From JBBWZH01 sp035544115 (lineage in GTDB: Bacteria; Actinomycetota; Actinomycetes; Mycobacteriales; CADCTP01): DNA of 64,000 nucleotides. Of the stretch, positions 40,566 to 53,085 are shown one piece after another. Positions within the stretch are counted from its first letter, which is position 1; every line of letters starts with the position of its first letter. Made by a program: the position numbers and the translations under genes. The notes under the pieces were generated by a model. The model was not told the DNA's origin. It was given only the letters and a program-made list of their open reading frames with translations, and made no database searches. The stretch spans positions 6,076,001 through 6,140,000 of the forward strand of contig OY970235.1 in assembly GCA_963714145.1 (NCBI GenBank), in the 5' to 3' direction.

Positions 40566-41402
40566 CTAGCGCTTCTTGCCGGTACGGCGGCGGCGGACGA
40601 TGAGCTTGTCGCTGGACTTGTTCACCCGGCGAGTACGGCCCTCCGGCTTGCCGTTGGGGTTCACCGGGTGCCGGCCACCGGACGTCTTGCCCTCGCCGCC
40701 ACCGTGTGGGTGGTCGATCGGGTTCATGGCCACGCCGCGGACGGACGGGCGCTTGCCCTTCCACCGCATCCGGCCGGCCTTGCCCCAGTTGATGTTGGAC
40801 TGCTCGGCGTTGCCGACCTCGCCCACGGTGGCCCGGCAGCGGACGTCCACGTTGCGGATCTCACCGGACGGCATCCGCAGCTGGGCGTACACCCCCTCCT
40901 TGGCCACCAGCTGGACGCTGGAGCCGGCCGAGCGGGCGATCTTGGCGCCGCCACCGGGCCGCAGCTCGATCGCGTGCACCACGGTGCCGACCGGGATGTT
41001 GCGCAGCGGCAGGTTGTTGCCCGGCTTGATGTCCGCGCCGGCCCCGCACTCGACCGTGTCGCCCTGGCGCAGCCGCGCCGGCGCGAGGATGTAGCGCTTC
41101 TCGCCGTCGTTGAAGTGCAGCAGCGCGATCCGGGCGGTGCGGTTCGGGTCGTACTCGATGTGCGCGACCTTGGCGATCACGCCATCCTTGTCGGCCCGCT
41201 TGAAATCGATCAGCCGGTACGCCCGCTTGTGCCCGCCACCCTGGTGCCGGGTGGTGATCCGGCCCGAGTTGTTCCGGCCGCCCCTGCTGTGCAGCGGCCG
41301 GACCAGCGACTTCTCCGGGTGGTCACGGGTGACCTCGACGAAGTCGGCGACGCTGGCGCCCCGGCGGCCCGGGGTCGTCGGCTTGTACTTGCGGATGCCC
41401 AT
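40566..41402 (-). CDS. rplB: 50S ribosomal protein L2
   Basis: 278 residues, MGIRKYKPTTPGRRGASVAD. The RNA-binding core is followed by the essential C-terminal stretch RGVAMNPIDHPHGGGEGKTS, whose His lies close to the peptidyl-transferase region. Length and motifs are normal. Confidence 0.99.
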   Translation of the reverse strand: MGIRKYKPTTPGRRGASVADFVEVTRDHPEKSLVRPLHSRGGRNNSGRITTRHQGGGHKRAYRLIDFKRADKDGVIAKVAHIEYDPNRTARIALLHFNDGEKRYILAPARLRQGDTVECGAGADIKPGNNLPLRNIPVGTVVHAIELRPGGGAKIARSAGSSVQLVAKEGVYAQLRMPSGEIRNVDVRCRATVGEVGNAEQSNINWGKAGRMRWKGKRPSVRGVAMNPIDHPHGGGEGKTSGGRHPVNPNGKPEGRTRRVNKSSDKLIVRRRRTGKKR

Positions 41403-41432
41403 CTGGTCAGTCCCCTGTCTGAACGCGCTCGG

Positions 41433-41729
41433 TCATGCCACCGGACCGCCGAAAATCTCGATCCGATCGCCGGCGGCCAGGCTGACGATGGCGCGCTTGG
41501 TGTTCTTGCGCCGGCCGTACCCGGTGCGGGTGCGCTTGCGCTTGCCCTGCCGGTTCAGCGTGTTCACGTCGAGCACCTTGACGTTGAACACCTGCTCGAC
41601 CGCGATCTTGATCTGGGTCTTGTTCGCGTCCGGGTGGACCACGAACGTGTACTTGTTCTCGTCCAGCAGGCCGTAGCTCTTCTCCGAGATCACCGGCCGG
41701 AGCAGGACGTCACGCGGGTCCGGGATCAC
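41433..41729 (-). CDS. rplW: 50S ribosomal protein L23
   Basis: 98 residues, PDPRDVLLRPVISEKSYGLL through GRRKNTKRAIVSLAAGDRIE. It sits at the exit tunnel and docks trigger factor and SRP. The GTG start overlaps the rplD stop by four bases. Confidence 0.98.
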   Translation of the reverse strand: MIPDPRDVLLRPVISEKSYGLLDENKYTFVVHPDANKTQIKIAVEQVFNVKVLDVNTLNRQGKRKRTRTGYGRRKNTKRAIVSLAAGDRIEIFGGPVA

Positions 41730-42508
41730 TTCTCCGCCTCCGCATCCTCATCGGTCTCGGTCTCCTCGGCCTCGGCGTCGGCCTCGTCCACCACGGTGTC
41801 GTCCGCGGCGGCCCCGGTGTCGGTTGCCTCGGCCTCGGCGGCTTCGACCTCGACCTCGCTGGCCGCGGCGCCGCTGCGGGCCAGGAACGCGTCCAGGGCG
41901 CTGCGGGTGAACACCAACTCGTCGCTGACCAGCACGTCGTACGTGTTCAACTGCCCCGGGTCGAGCAGGTGCACGCCGGTCACGTTGCGCAGGCTCTTCC
42001 AGGCCAGCTCGTCGGTCTGCTCGACCACGACCAGCAGGTGCCGGGCGGCCAGCACCGCATCGCCCAGCCCGGTCAGCGCCGCCACCGCGTCCTTTGTGGA
42101 CGGAGCGTCGCCGTCGACCAGGGCGGACAGCACGTGCAGCCGGCCGCCACGGGCGCGGTCGGACAGCGCCCCGCGCAGCGCGGCCGCCTTCATCTTCTTC
42201 GGCGTCCGCTGCGTGTAGTCGCGCGGCGTCGGGCCGTGCACCACGCCACCGCCGGTGAACTGCGGCGCCCGGGTGGAGCCCTGCCGGGCCCGGCCGGTGC
42301 CCTTCTGCCGGTACGGCTTCTTGCCGCCGCCGGAGACCTCACCGCGGGTCTTCGTGGAGTGCGTGCCCTGCCGGGCGGCGGCCAGCTGACCGACCACCAC
42401 CTGATGCATCAACGGGATGTTGGCCTGCACGTCGAACACCTCGGCGGGCAGCGCCAGCGCGACGTCGGTCTCGCCGTCCGGCGTGCGAACGGCCACGGTG
42501 AGGCTCAT
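41726..42508 (-). CDS. rplD: 50S ribosomal protein L4 with acidic tail
   Basis: 260 residues from ATG 42508. The globular part has the tunnel loop GGGKKPYRQKGTGRARQGST. Beyond residue 215 an acidic tail of about 45 residues (EVEVEAAEAEATDTGAAADD and on) is added. It overlaps the rplC stop by four bases. The long frame to 43054 is a shadow of rplC. Confidence 0.98.
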   Translation of the reverse strand: MSLTVAVRTPDGETDVALALPAEVFDVQANIPLMHQVVVGQLAAARQGTHSTKTRGEVSGGGKKPYRQKGTGRARQGSTRAPQFTGGGVVHGPTPRDYTQRTPKKMKAAALRGALSDRARGGRLHVLSALVDGDAPSTKDAVAALTGLGDAVLAARHLLVVVEQTDELAWKSLRNVTGVHLLDPGQLNTYDVLVSDELVFTRSALDAFLARSGAAASEVEVEAAEAEATDTGAAADDTVVDEADAEAEETETDEDAEAEK

Positions 42509-43158
42509 GCCGCACCGCCCGAGATCGCGGTACGCACCAGCACCAGACCGCCGGTCGGCCCGGGCACCGCGCCCTTGATCAGCAGCAGGCCCTGCTCGGC
42601 GTCCACCGCGTGCACGGTGAGGTTGAGCGTGGTGGTGCGCTCGTGGCCCATCCGGCCGGCCATCCGCACGCCCTTGAACACCCGGGCGGGGGTGGCGCAG
42701 GCGCCGATCGAGCCGGGCGAGCGGTGCTTGCGCTGGGTGCCGTGGCCGGCGCCGAGGCCCTTGAAGCCGTGCCGCTTCATCACGCCGGCGGTGCCCTTGC
42801 CCTTGCTGGTGCCCATCACGTCGACCCGGGCGCCGGCCTCGAACACGTCCTGCGGGCCGACCTCCTGGCCGACCTCGTAGCCGCCGGCGCCGGAGGTACG
42901 TAGCTCCACCAGGTGCCGGCGCGGGGTGACCCCGGCCTTGCGGTAGTGGCCAGCGACCGGCTTGGTCACCTTGCGCGGGTCGATCGCGCCGAACGCGAGC
43001 TGGACGGCGGAGTAGCCGTCCTTCTCCGGGGTGCGGACCTGGGTGACCACGCACGGCCCGGCCCGGACGACCGTGACCGGTACCACCCGGTTGCGCTCGT
43101 CGAAGACCTGGGTCATGCCGAGCTTCTCGCCCAGGATGCCCTTCATCTCGGTAGCCAT
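42505..43158 (-). CDS. rplC: 50S ribosomal protein L3
   Basis: 217 residues, KGILGEKLGMTQVFDERNRV near the start and the signature GTSKGKGTAGVMKRHGFKGL. Early-assembly protein reaching the peptidyl-transferase centre. It follows rpsJ by 13 bases. Confidence 0.98.
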   Translation of the reverse strand: MATEMKGILGEKLGMTQVFDERNRVVPVTVVRAGPCVVTQVRTPEKDGYSAVQLAFGAIDPRKVTKPVAGHYRKAGVTPRRHLVELRTSGAGGYEVGQEVGPQDVFEAGARVDVMGTSKGKGTAGVMKRHGFKGLGAGHGTQRKHRSPGSIGACATPARVFKGVRMAGRMGHERTTTLNLTVHAVDAEQGLLLIKGAVPGPTGGLVLVRTAISGGAA

Positions 43159-43171
43159 GAGTTCGCTGTCC

Positions 43172-43477
43172 CTACTGGATGTTCACGTCGACGCTGGCCG
43201 GCAGGTCGATGCGCATCAGCGCGTCCACCGTCTTCGGCGTCGGGTCGAGGATGTCGATGAGCCGCTTGTGCGTGCGCATCTCAAAGTGCTCGCGGCTGTC
43301 CTTGTACTTGTGCGGCGAACGGATGACGCAGTAGACGTTCTTTTCGGTCGGCAGCGGCACCGGGCCCACCACCCGTGCGCCGGTCCGCGTCACGGTGTCC
43401 ACGATCTTCCGCGCGCTGGCGTCGATCGCCTCATGGTCGTAGGCCTTCAGCCGAATGCGGATCTTCTGTCCCGCCAT
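43172..43477 (-). CDS. rpsJ: 30S ribosomal protein S10
   Basis: 101 residues, KIRIRLKAYDHEAIDASARK and the signature HFEMRTHKRLIDILDPTPKT. AAGGAAACG precedes the ATG. First gene of the S10 segment. It is separated from tuf by 95 bases with a strong hairpin, so it may have its own promoter, although I see none that is convincing. Confidence 0.98.
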   Translation of the reverse strand: MAGQKIRIRLKAYDHEAIDASARKIVDTVTRTGARVVGPVPLPTEKNVYCVIRSPHKYKDSREHFEMRTHKRLIDILDPTPKTVDALMRIDLPASVDVNIQ

Positions 43478-43528
43478 CGTTTCCTTCTCGCTTCAGTCCC
43501 GCTGCGTGTTGTGCTCTACCCGTACGTA

Positions 43529-43562
43529 CCGGTGGGCCGGGCGGTTGCTCCCGGCCCACCGG
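43529..43562 (-). terminator. Strong hairpin between tuf and rpsJ
   Basis: CCGGTGGGCCGGG (43529-43541) and CCCGGCCCACCGG (43550-43562) form a perfect 13-bp stem with an 8-base loop, starting 11 bases after the tuf stop. It could end the str operon or act as a partial terminator or processing site. Confidence 0.7.
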
Positions 43563-43572
43563 CCCCGCGGTG

Positions 43573-44766
<1,194 letters not shown>

Positions 44767-44811
44767 TTGAGGTCCTCCTGTACTGGTCCTGGTACGTCTG
44801 CAGCTGGTCGG

Positions 44812-46908
44812 TTACTCGCCCGTTGCCTTCGCGATGATCTCCTTCGCGACGTTCTGCGGAACCTCGGCGTAGGAGTCGAACTGCATGGTGTAGCTCGCCC
44901 GGCCCTGTGTCCTCGAACGCAGGTCACCGACGTAGCCGAACATCTCCGAGAGCGGCACGAGAGCGCGCACGACGCGGGCGCCGCCACGCTCCTCCATCGC
45001 CTGGATGGAGCCACGCCGGGAGTTCAGATCCCCGATCACGTCGCCCATGTAGTCCTCGGGGGTGACGACCTCGACGGCCATCAGCGGTTCCAGCAGGGCC
45101 GGAGAGGCCTTGCGGACCGCTTCCTTGAACGCCATCGAACCTGCGATCTTGAACGCCATCTCGGAGGAGTCGACCTCGTGGTAGGCGCCGTCGATAAGCG
45201 TCACCTTGATGCCGACCAGCGGGTACCCGGCCAGAACGCCGTACTGCATGGCCTCCTGGGCGCCCTGGTCGACCGACGGGATGTATTCCCTGGGAACCCG
45301 CCCGCCGGTCACCTTGTTGACGAACTCGTACGTCGCGCCGTCCGCGGAAGCCTCCAGCGGAGCGACCGCGATGATCACCCGGGCGAACTGCCCCGAGCCA
45401 CCGGTCTGCTTCTTGTGCGTGTACTCGTGCTTGTCGACGGTGCGCCGGATGGTCTCCCGGTAGGCGACCTGCGGCTTGCCGACATTGGCCTCGACCTTGA
45501 ACTCCCGGCGCATCCGGTCGACCAGCACCTCGAGGTGCAGCTCGCCCATCCCACCGATGATCGTCTGCCCGGAGTCCTCGTCGTTGTGCACCTGGAAGGT
45601 CGGGTCTTCCTCGGCCAGCTTCTGGATGGCCGTACCCAGCTTCTCCTGGTCGGTCTTGGTCTTCGGCTCGATCGCCACCTCGATGACCGGCGCCGGGAAC
45701 GTCATCGACTCCAGGATCACCGGCTTGTCCGAGTCGGCCAGCGTGTCACCGGTGGTGGTCTGCTTGAGGCCGACCACCGCGACGATCTCGCCGGCGCCGA
45801 CGCCGGGACGCTCCTCACGCTTGTTCGCGTGCATCTGGTAGATCTTGCCGATGCGCTCCTTGCGGTCCTTCGTGCTGTTGAGCAGCTGCGAACCAGCGGA
45901 GATCTTGCCGGAATAGACCCGGATGTAGGTCAGCTTGCCGAGGTGCTGGTCGGTCTGGATCTTGAACGCCAGCGCCGAGAACGGCTCGTTCTGGCTGGCC
46001 TTGCGGGTCACCTCGGTCTCGCCGTCCAGCGCGGTGCCGACGACCGCGGCCACGTCCAGCGGGCTGGGGAGGTAGTCGACGACCGCGTCCAGCATCGGCT
46101 GCACGCCCTTGTTCTTGAACGCCGAGCCGCACAGCACCGGGGTCAGCTTGCTGGCCAGGGTGGCCCGCCGGATCCCGGCCTTCAGTGCCGCGACGTCGAA
46201 GTCACCGTCATCGAGGTAGACCTCCATGATCGCGTCGTCGGCGTCCGCCAGCGTCTCGATCAGCTTGCCGTGCCATTCCGCGGCGAGCTCGGTGAGCTCG
46301 GCCGGGATCTCGACGGTCTCGTAGGAGGCGCCCTTGTCCTCGGTGTTCCAGCGCAGGCCCTTCATCTCGACCAGGTCGATCACGCCGATGAAGTCGGCCT
46401 CGGCGCCCCACGGCAGCTGGAGCACCAGCGGAACCGCGTGCAGCCGGTCGATGATCATGTCGACGGTGCGGAAGAAGTTCGCGCCGGTGCGGTCCATCTT
46501 GTTGACGAAGCAGATCCGCGGCACGCCGTACTTGTCGGCCTGCCGCCAGACCTGCTCGGTCTGCGGCTCCACCCCGGCGACGGCGTCGTAGACCGCGACC
46601 GCGCCATCCAGCACCCGCAGCGACCGCTCCACCTCCACGGTGAAGTCGACGTGCCCGGGGGTGTCGATGATGTTGAGGGTGTGCCCGTCCCACTCGGTCT
46701 TGGTGGCGGCAGACGTGATGGTGATGCCGCGTTCCTGCTCCTGCGGCATCCAGTCCATCGTCGCGGCGCCTTCGTGCACCTCGCCGATCTTGTAGTTGAT
46801 GCCGGTGTAGTACAAGATCCGCTCGGTCGTCGTGGTCTTGCCCGCGTCGATGTGGGCCATGATCCCGATGTTGCGGACCTTGGCCAGGGCGGCGTCGGCG
46901 GTAGCCAC
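44812..46908 (-). CDS. fusA: Elongation factor G
   Basis: 698 residues from a GTG (VATADAALAKVRNIGIMAHI). Motifs are AHIDAGKTTTTERIL, RGITITSAA, DTPGHVDFTVEVERS and NKMDRTGA. Domain IV carries the loop around YDSVDSS-equivalent LIDGAYHEVDSSEMAFKIA. It catalyses translocation. The wider frame to 47097 covers the end of rpsG and is not used. Confidence 0.99.
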   Translation of the reverse strand: MATADAALAKVRNIGIMAHIDAGKTTTTERILYYTGINYKIGEVHEGAATMDWMPQEQERGITITSAATKTEWDGHTLNIIDTPGHVDFTVEVERSLRVLDGAVAVYDAVAGVEPQTEQVWRQADKYGVPRICFVNKMDRTGANFFRTVDMIIDRLHAVPLVLQLPWGAEADFIGVIDLVEMKGLRWNTEDKGASYETVEIPAELTELAAEWHGKLIETLADADDAIMEVYLDDGDFDVAALKAGIRRATLASKLTPVLCGSAFKNKGVQPMLDAVVDYLPSPLDVAAVVGTALDGETEVTRKASQNEPFSALAFKIQTDQHLGKLTYIRVYSGKISAGSQLLNSTKDRKERIGKIYQMHANKREERPGVGAGEIVAVVGLKQTTTGDTLADSDKPVILESMTFPAPVIEVAIEPKTKTDQEKLGTAIQKLAEEDPTFQVHNDEDSGQTIIGGMGELHLEVLVDRMRREFKVEANVGKPQVAYRETIRRTVDKHEYTHKKQTGGSGQFARVIIAVAPLEASADGATYEFVNKVTGGRVPREYIPSVDQGAQEAMQYGVLAGYPLVGIKVTLIDGAYHEVDSSEMAFKIAGSMAFKEAVRKASPALLEPLMAVEVVTPEDYMGDVIGDLNSRRGSIQAMEERGGARVVRALVPLSEMFGYVGDLRSRTQGRASYTMQFDSYAEVPQNVAKEIIAKATGE

Positions 46909-47002
46909 TGCAGTCAGCTCTCTTCGTTCGTCGTAGGTGCGTCGCCCGCGGTGGGGCAACGCGCCGGGCGCCGGCACAGGCCAGCGTTCCCGGCTGCGTG
47001 CA

Positions 47003-47473
47003 TCACCAGCGGTAGTGCGCGAAGGCCTTGTTGGACTCGGCCATCTTGTGCGTGTCCTCGCGCCGCTTGACGCTGGCGCCCAGACCGTTGCTGGCATCGA
47101 GCAGCTCGTTCATCAGCCGCTCGGTCATCGTCTTCTCGCGGCGCCCCCGGCTGTACTGGATCAGCCAGCGCAGCGCCAGGGTGGTGCTGCGGCCGGGCCG
47201 CACCTCCACCGGAACCTGGTACGTCGCGCCACCGACCCGACGGCTCTTGACCTCGATGGTCGGCTTCACGTTGTCCAGCGCGCGCTTGAGCGTGATCACC
47301 GGGTCGGTGCCGGACTTGTCGCGGGCACCCTCCAGGGCGCCGTACACGATCCGCTCGGCGACCGACCGCTTGCCGTCCAGCAGGACCTTGTTCACCAGCT
47401 GGGTGACCAGCGGCGAGCTGTAGACCGGGTCGGTCACCAGCGGCCGCTTCGGGGGCGGACCCTTGCGGGGCAT
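47003..47473 (-). CDS. rpsG: 30S ribosomal protein S7
   Basis: 156 residues, MPRKGPPPKRPLVTDPVYSS, with RVGGATYQVPVEVRPGRSTT and ending ESNKAFAHYRW. Primary binder of the 30S head. The ATG shares one base with the rpsL stop (TAATG). Confidence 0.99.
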   Translation of the reverse strand: MPRKGPPPKRPLVTDPVYSSPLVTQLVNKVLLDGKRSVAERIVYGALEGARDKSGTDPVITLKRALDNVKPTIEVKSRRVGGATYQVPVEVRPGRSTTLALRWLIQYSRGRREKTMTERLMNELLDASNGLGASVKRREDTHKMAESNKAFAHYRW

Positions 47474-47847
47474 TAGCTCTTCTCCTTCTTCGCGCCGTAG
47501 CGGCTGCGGGCCTGCTTGCGGCCGCGCACACCCTGCGTGTCCAGCGAGCCACGGATGATCTTGTACCGGACGCCGGGCAGGTCTTTCACCCGGCCGCCGC
47601 GGACCAGGACGATCGAGTGCTCCTGGAGGTTGTGGCCGACCCCGGGGATGTACGCGGTGACCTCGATCTGGCTGGTCAGCCGGACCCGGGCGACCTTGCG
47701 CAGCGCCGAGTTCGGCTTCTTCGGGGTGGTGGTGTACACGCGCGTGCACACCCCGCGCCGCTGTGGGCTCCCCTTGAGCGCAGGGGTCTTGGTCTTCTCG
47801 ACCTTGTCCTGGCGGCCCTTGCGGACCAGCTGCTGGATCGTGGGCAT
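47473..47847 (-). CDS. rpsL: 30S ribosomal protein S12
   Basis: 124 residues, MPTIQQLVRKGRQDKVEKTK. It has TPKKPNSALRKVARVRL and GGRVKDLPGVRYKIIRG. The two lysines that mutate in streptomycin resistance are wild type. It is the first gene of the str operon, with a strong promoter and a leader of more than 200 nt. Confidence 0.99.
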   Translation of the reverse strand: MPTIQQLVRKGRQDKVEKTKTPALKGSPQRRGVCTRVYTTTPKKPNSALRKVARVRLTSQIEVTAYIPGVGHNLQEHSIVLVRGGRVKDLPGVRYKIIRGSLDTQGVRGRKQARSRYGAKKEKS

Positions 47848-48260
47848 GAGCGGCCTGCGTCTCCTGGCTTGTCTCGATGCGTCTTCGTTCGGAGCTATTC
47901 GGTTTGTACTGCCGGGTGGTACTTCCTCCGACCCACGCGGTCGGGTGTGTCGTGCGGGCTCGGCATACACCCACCAGCACAATCAGGCAGGTATCCGTCG
48001 AGACCCGCGCGGCTCCACCCCGACCGACAGGCGCGCAGGACGGCCCAGGTCTCCCTGGGCGCGAAGGAGGAGGTTACCGAAGCATGGCGACAGGGTCAAA
48101 ATCGTGCCGGCTGCACCAACCGGTCATCGATGCCGGCCAGCAGCCGCCCACGTCGGTTTCCGCCGTCAAGGATACGTCGGCGGACAACGCTCGTCGAGCG
48201 AGCTGGCGGCACCCGGGCCGGTGCGACATACGCTGGACGCCACCGGAAGGGAGGCGGGTC
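47848..48260. other. Divergent intergenic region rpsL / CGNR gene
   Basis: 413 bases without a gene. It holds the rpsL promoter, a small hairpin CCCAGG-TCTC-CCTGGG at 48044-48059 just after the expected start point, and a perfect palindrome CGCTCG-T-CGAGCG at 48188-48200. No convincing promoter for the plus-strand gene was seen. Confidence 0.6.
48071..48099 (-). promoter_or_regulatory. rpsL (str operon) promoter
   Basis: On the minus strand TTGACC (48099-48094) and TAACCT (48076-48071) are separated by 17 bases, close to the housekeeping consensus. The leader before rpsL would be about 215 nt. Confidence 0.75.
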
Positions 48261-48866
48261 GTGAACTTCGACAGCTACACCGACCGGGTGGTCGGCACCG
48301 CGGTCACGCTGGTCAACGCGCTCACCCCCGGTGAGGACGGCGGCCGGCCGGTTGACCTGGCCGGATACGCCGCGGGCGGGCCGGCCGACGGGGGCCCCGG
48401 CGGGCCGGTCAGCGACCTGGTCCGGGAGCGCTGCCAGCTGATCGTGGGCCGGCCGGTGACCGGGCCGGAGGCGGCCGAACTGGTCGCGCTGGCCGGCCGG
48501 CTGCGGCCGGTGTTCGAGGCGGCCGAGGCCGGCCAGCCGGACCGGGTGGCCGCGCTGGTGAACGCGCTGCTGCGGGACTACCGGGCCGCCCCGGAGCTGT
48601 CCCGGCACGACGGCGAGCCGTGGCACCTGCACTACCGCAGCACGGTCGCGGGCCTGGCCACCGAGTCGGGCGCCGGCTGCGCGGTCGGCCTCGCGGTCGT
48701 GCTGGACGGTCAGGCGACCGGCCGGCTCGGGGTCTGCCGGGCCGGCTGCTGCGACCGCGTCTTCGTGGACGTCTCCCGGAACGCGTCCCGCCGGTTCTGC
48801 TCGGAGGCGTGCCTGAACCGGACCAAGGTCGCCGCGTTCCGGGCCCGCTCCCGCGCCGGCGGCTGA
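48261..48866 (+). CDS. CGNR zinc-finger (ABATE-type) protein
   Basis: 201 residues from a GTG with GGAAGGGAGG upstream. The N-terminal region (SYTDRVVGTAVTLVNALTPG) resembles the ABATE stress-linked domain. The C-terminal zinc finger is CRAGCCDRVFVDVSRNASRR followed by FCSEACLNRTKVAAFRARSR, where CLNR stands in for CGNR. Such proteins are usually transcription regulators. The target is unknown. The stop codon lies within the first unit of a 16-bp tandem repeat. Confidence 0.9.
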   Translation: MNFDSYTDRVVGTAVTLVNALTPGEDGGRPVDLAGYAAGGPADGGPGGPVSDLVRERCQLIVGRPVTGPEAAELVALAGRLRPVFEAAEAGQPDRVAALVNALLRDYRAAPELSRHDGEPWHLHYRSTVAGLATESGAGCAVGLAVVLDGQATGRLGVCRAGCCDRVFVDVSRNASRRFCSEACLNRTKVAAFRARSRAGG

Positions 48867-48966
48867 GCCCACCGCCAGCTGAGCCCACCGCCAGCTGAGC
48901 CCGCCGTCAGCTGAGCCCACGGCCGGCTGCCCACCGCCGGCTGGCCGTCGGCTGAGCCGTCGGCCG
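48863..48966. repeat. 16-bp tandem repeats at the 3' end of the CGNR gene
   Basis: Units CTGAGCCCACCGCCAG repeat about six to seven times. The first two are identical and later ones diverge or shorten (14 and 11 bases). The first unit contains the gene's TGA stop, so the array is mostly non-coding. Each unit carries a TGA or equivalent, which would keep the protein end fixed if units expand. Confidence 0.8.
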
Positions 48967-49008
48967 GGCCGTCCGCTGGAGGCCGCGGCGGAGGCCGACC
49001 CGAAGACG

Positions 49009-49048
49009 CGGTTGGGCCGGCTCCCAGGTTCGGGAGCCGGCCCAACCG
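49009..49048. terminator. Bidirectional terminator between rpoC and the CGNR gene
   Basis: CGGTTGGGCCGGCTCCC, loop AGGTTC, and GGGAGCCGGCCCAACCG form a perfect 17-bp stem. It starts 15 bases beyond the rpoC stop and lies about 140 bases beyond the convergent CGNR stop, so it can end both transcripts. No T tract. Confidence 0.85.
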
Positions 49049-49063
49049 GTCTGTCAGTTCTGA

Positions 49064-52999
<3,936 letters not shown>

Positions 53000-53045
53000 T
53001 TTTATTTGTCCCTTTCGGGTTGTTCTGGCCTGTTGCTTAGCCGCT

Positions 53046-53080
53046 GGGTCGCCGGGCGGGACGAACCCGCCCGGCGACCC
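53046..53080 (-). promoter_or_regulatory. Perfect hairpin between rpoB and rpoC
   Basis: GGGTCGCCGGGCGGG (53046-53060) and CCCGCCCGGCGACCC (53066-53080) form a 15-bp stem with loop ACGAA, five bases beyond the rpoB stop. Since rpoC must still be made, it is probably a processing, stability or partial-termination element, not a full terminator. Confidence 0.65.
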
Positions 53081-53085
53081 GACCC

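Noticed and set aside
53046..53080. The rpoB-rpoC hairpin as a full terminator
   Set aside because: rpoC has no convincing promoter of its own in the 86-base gap and must be made with rpoB, so complete termination is unlikely.
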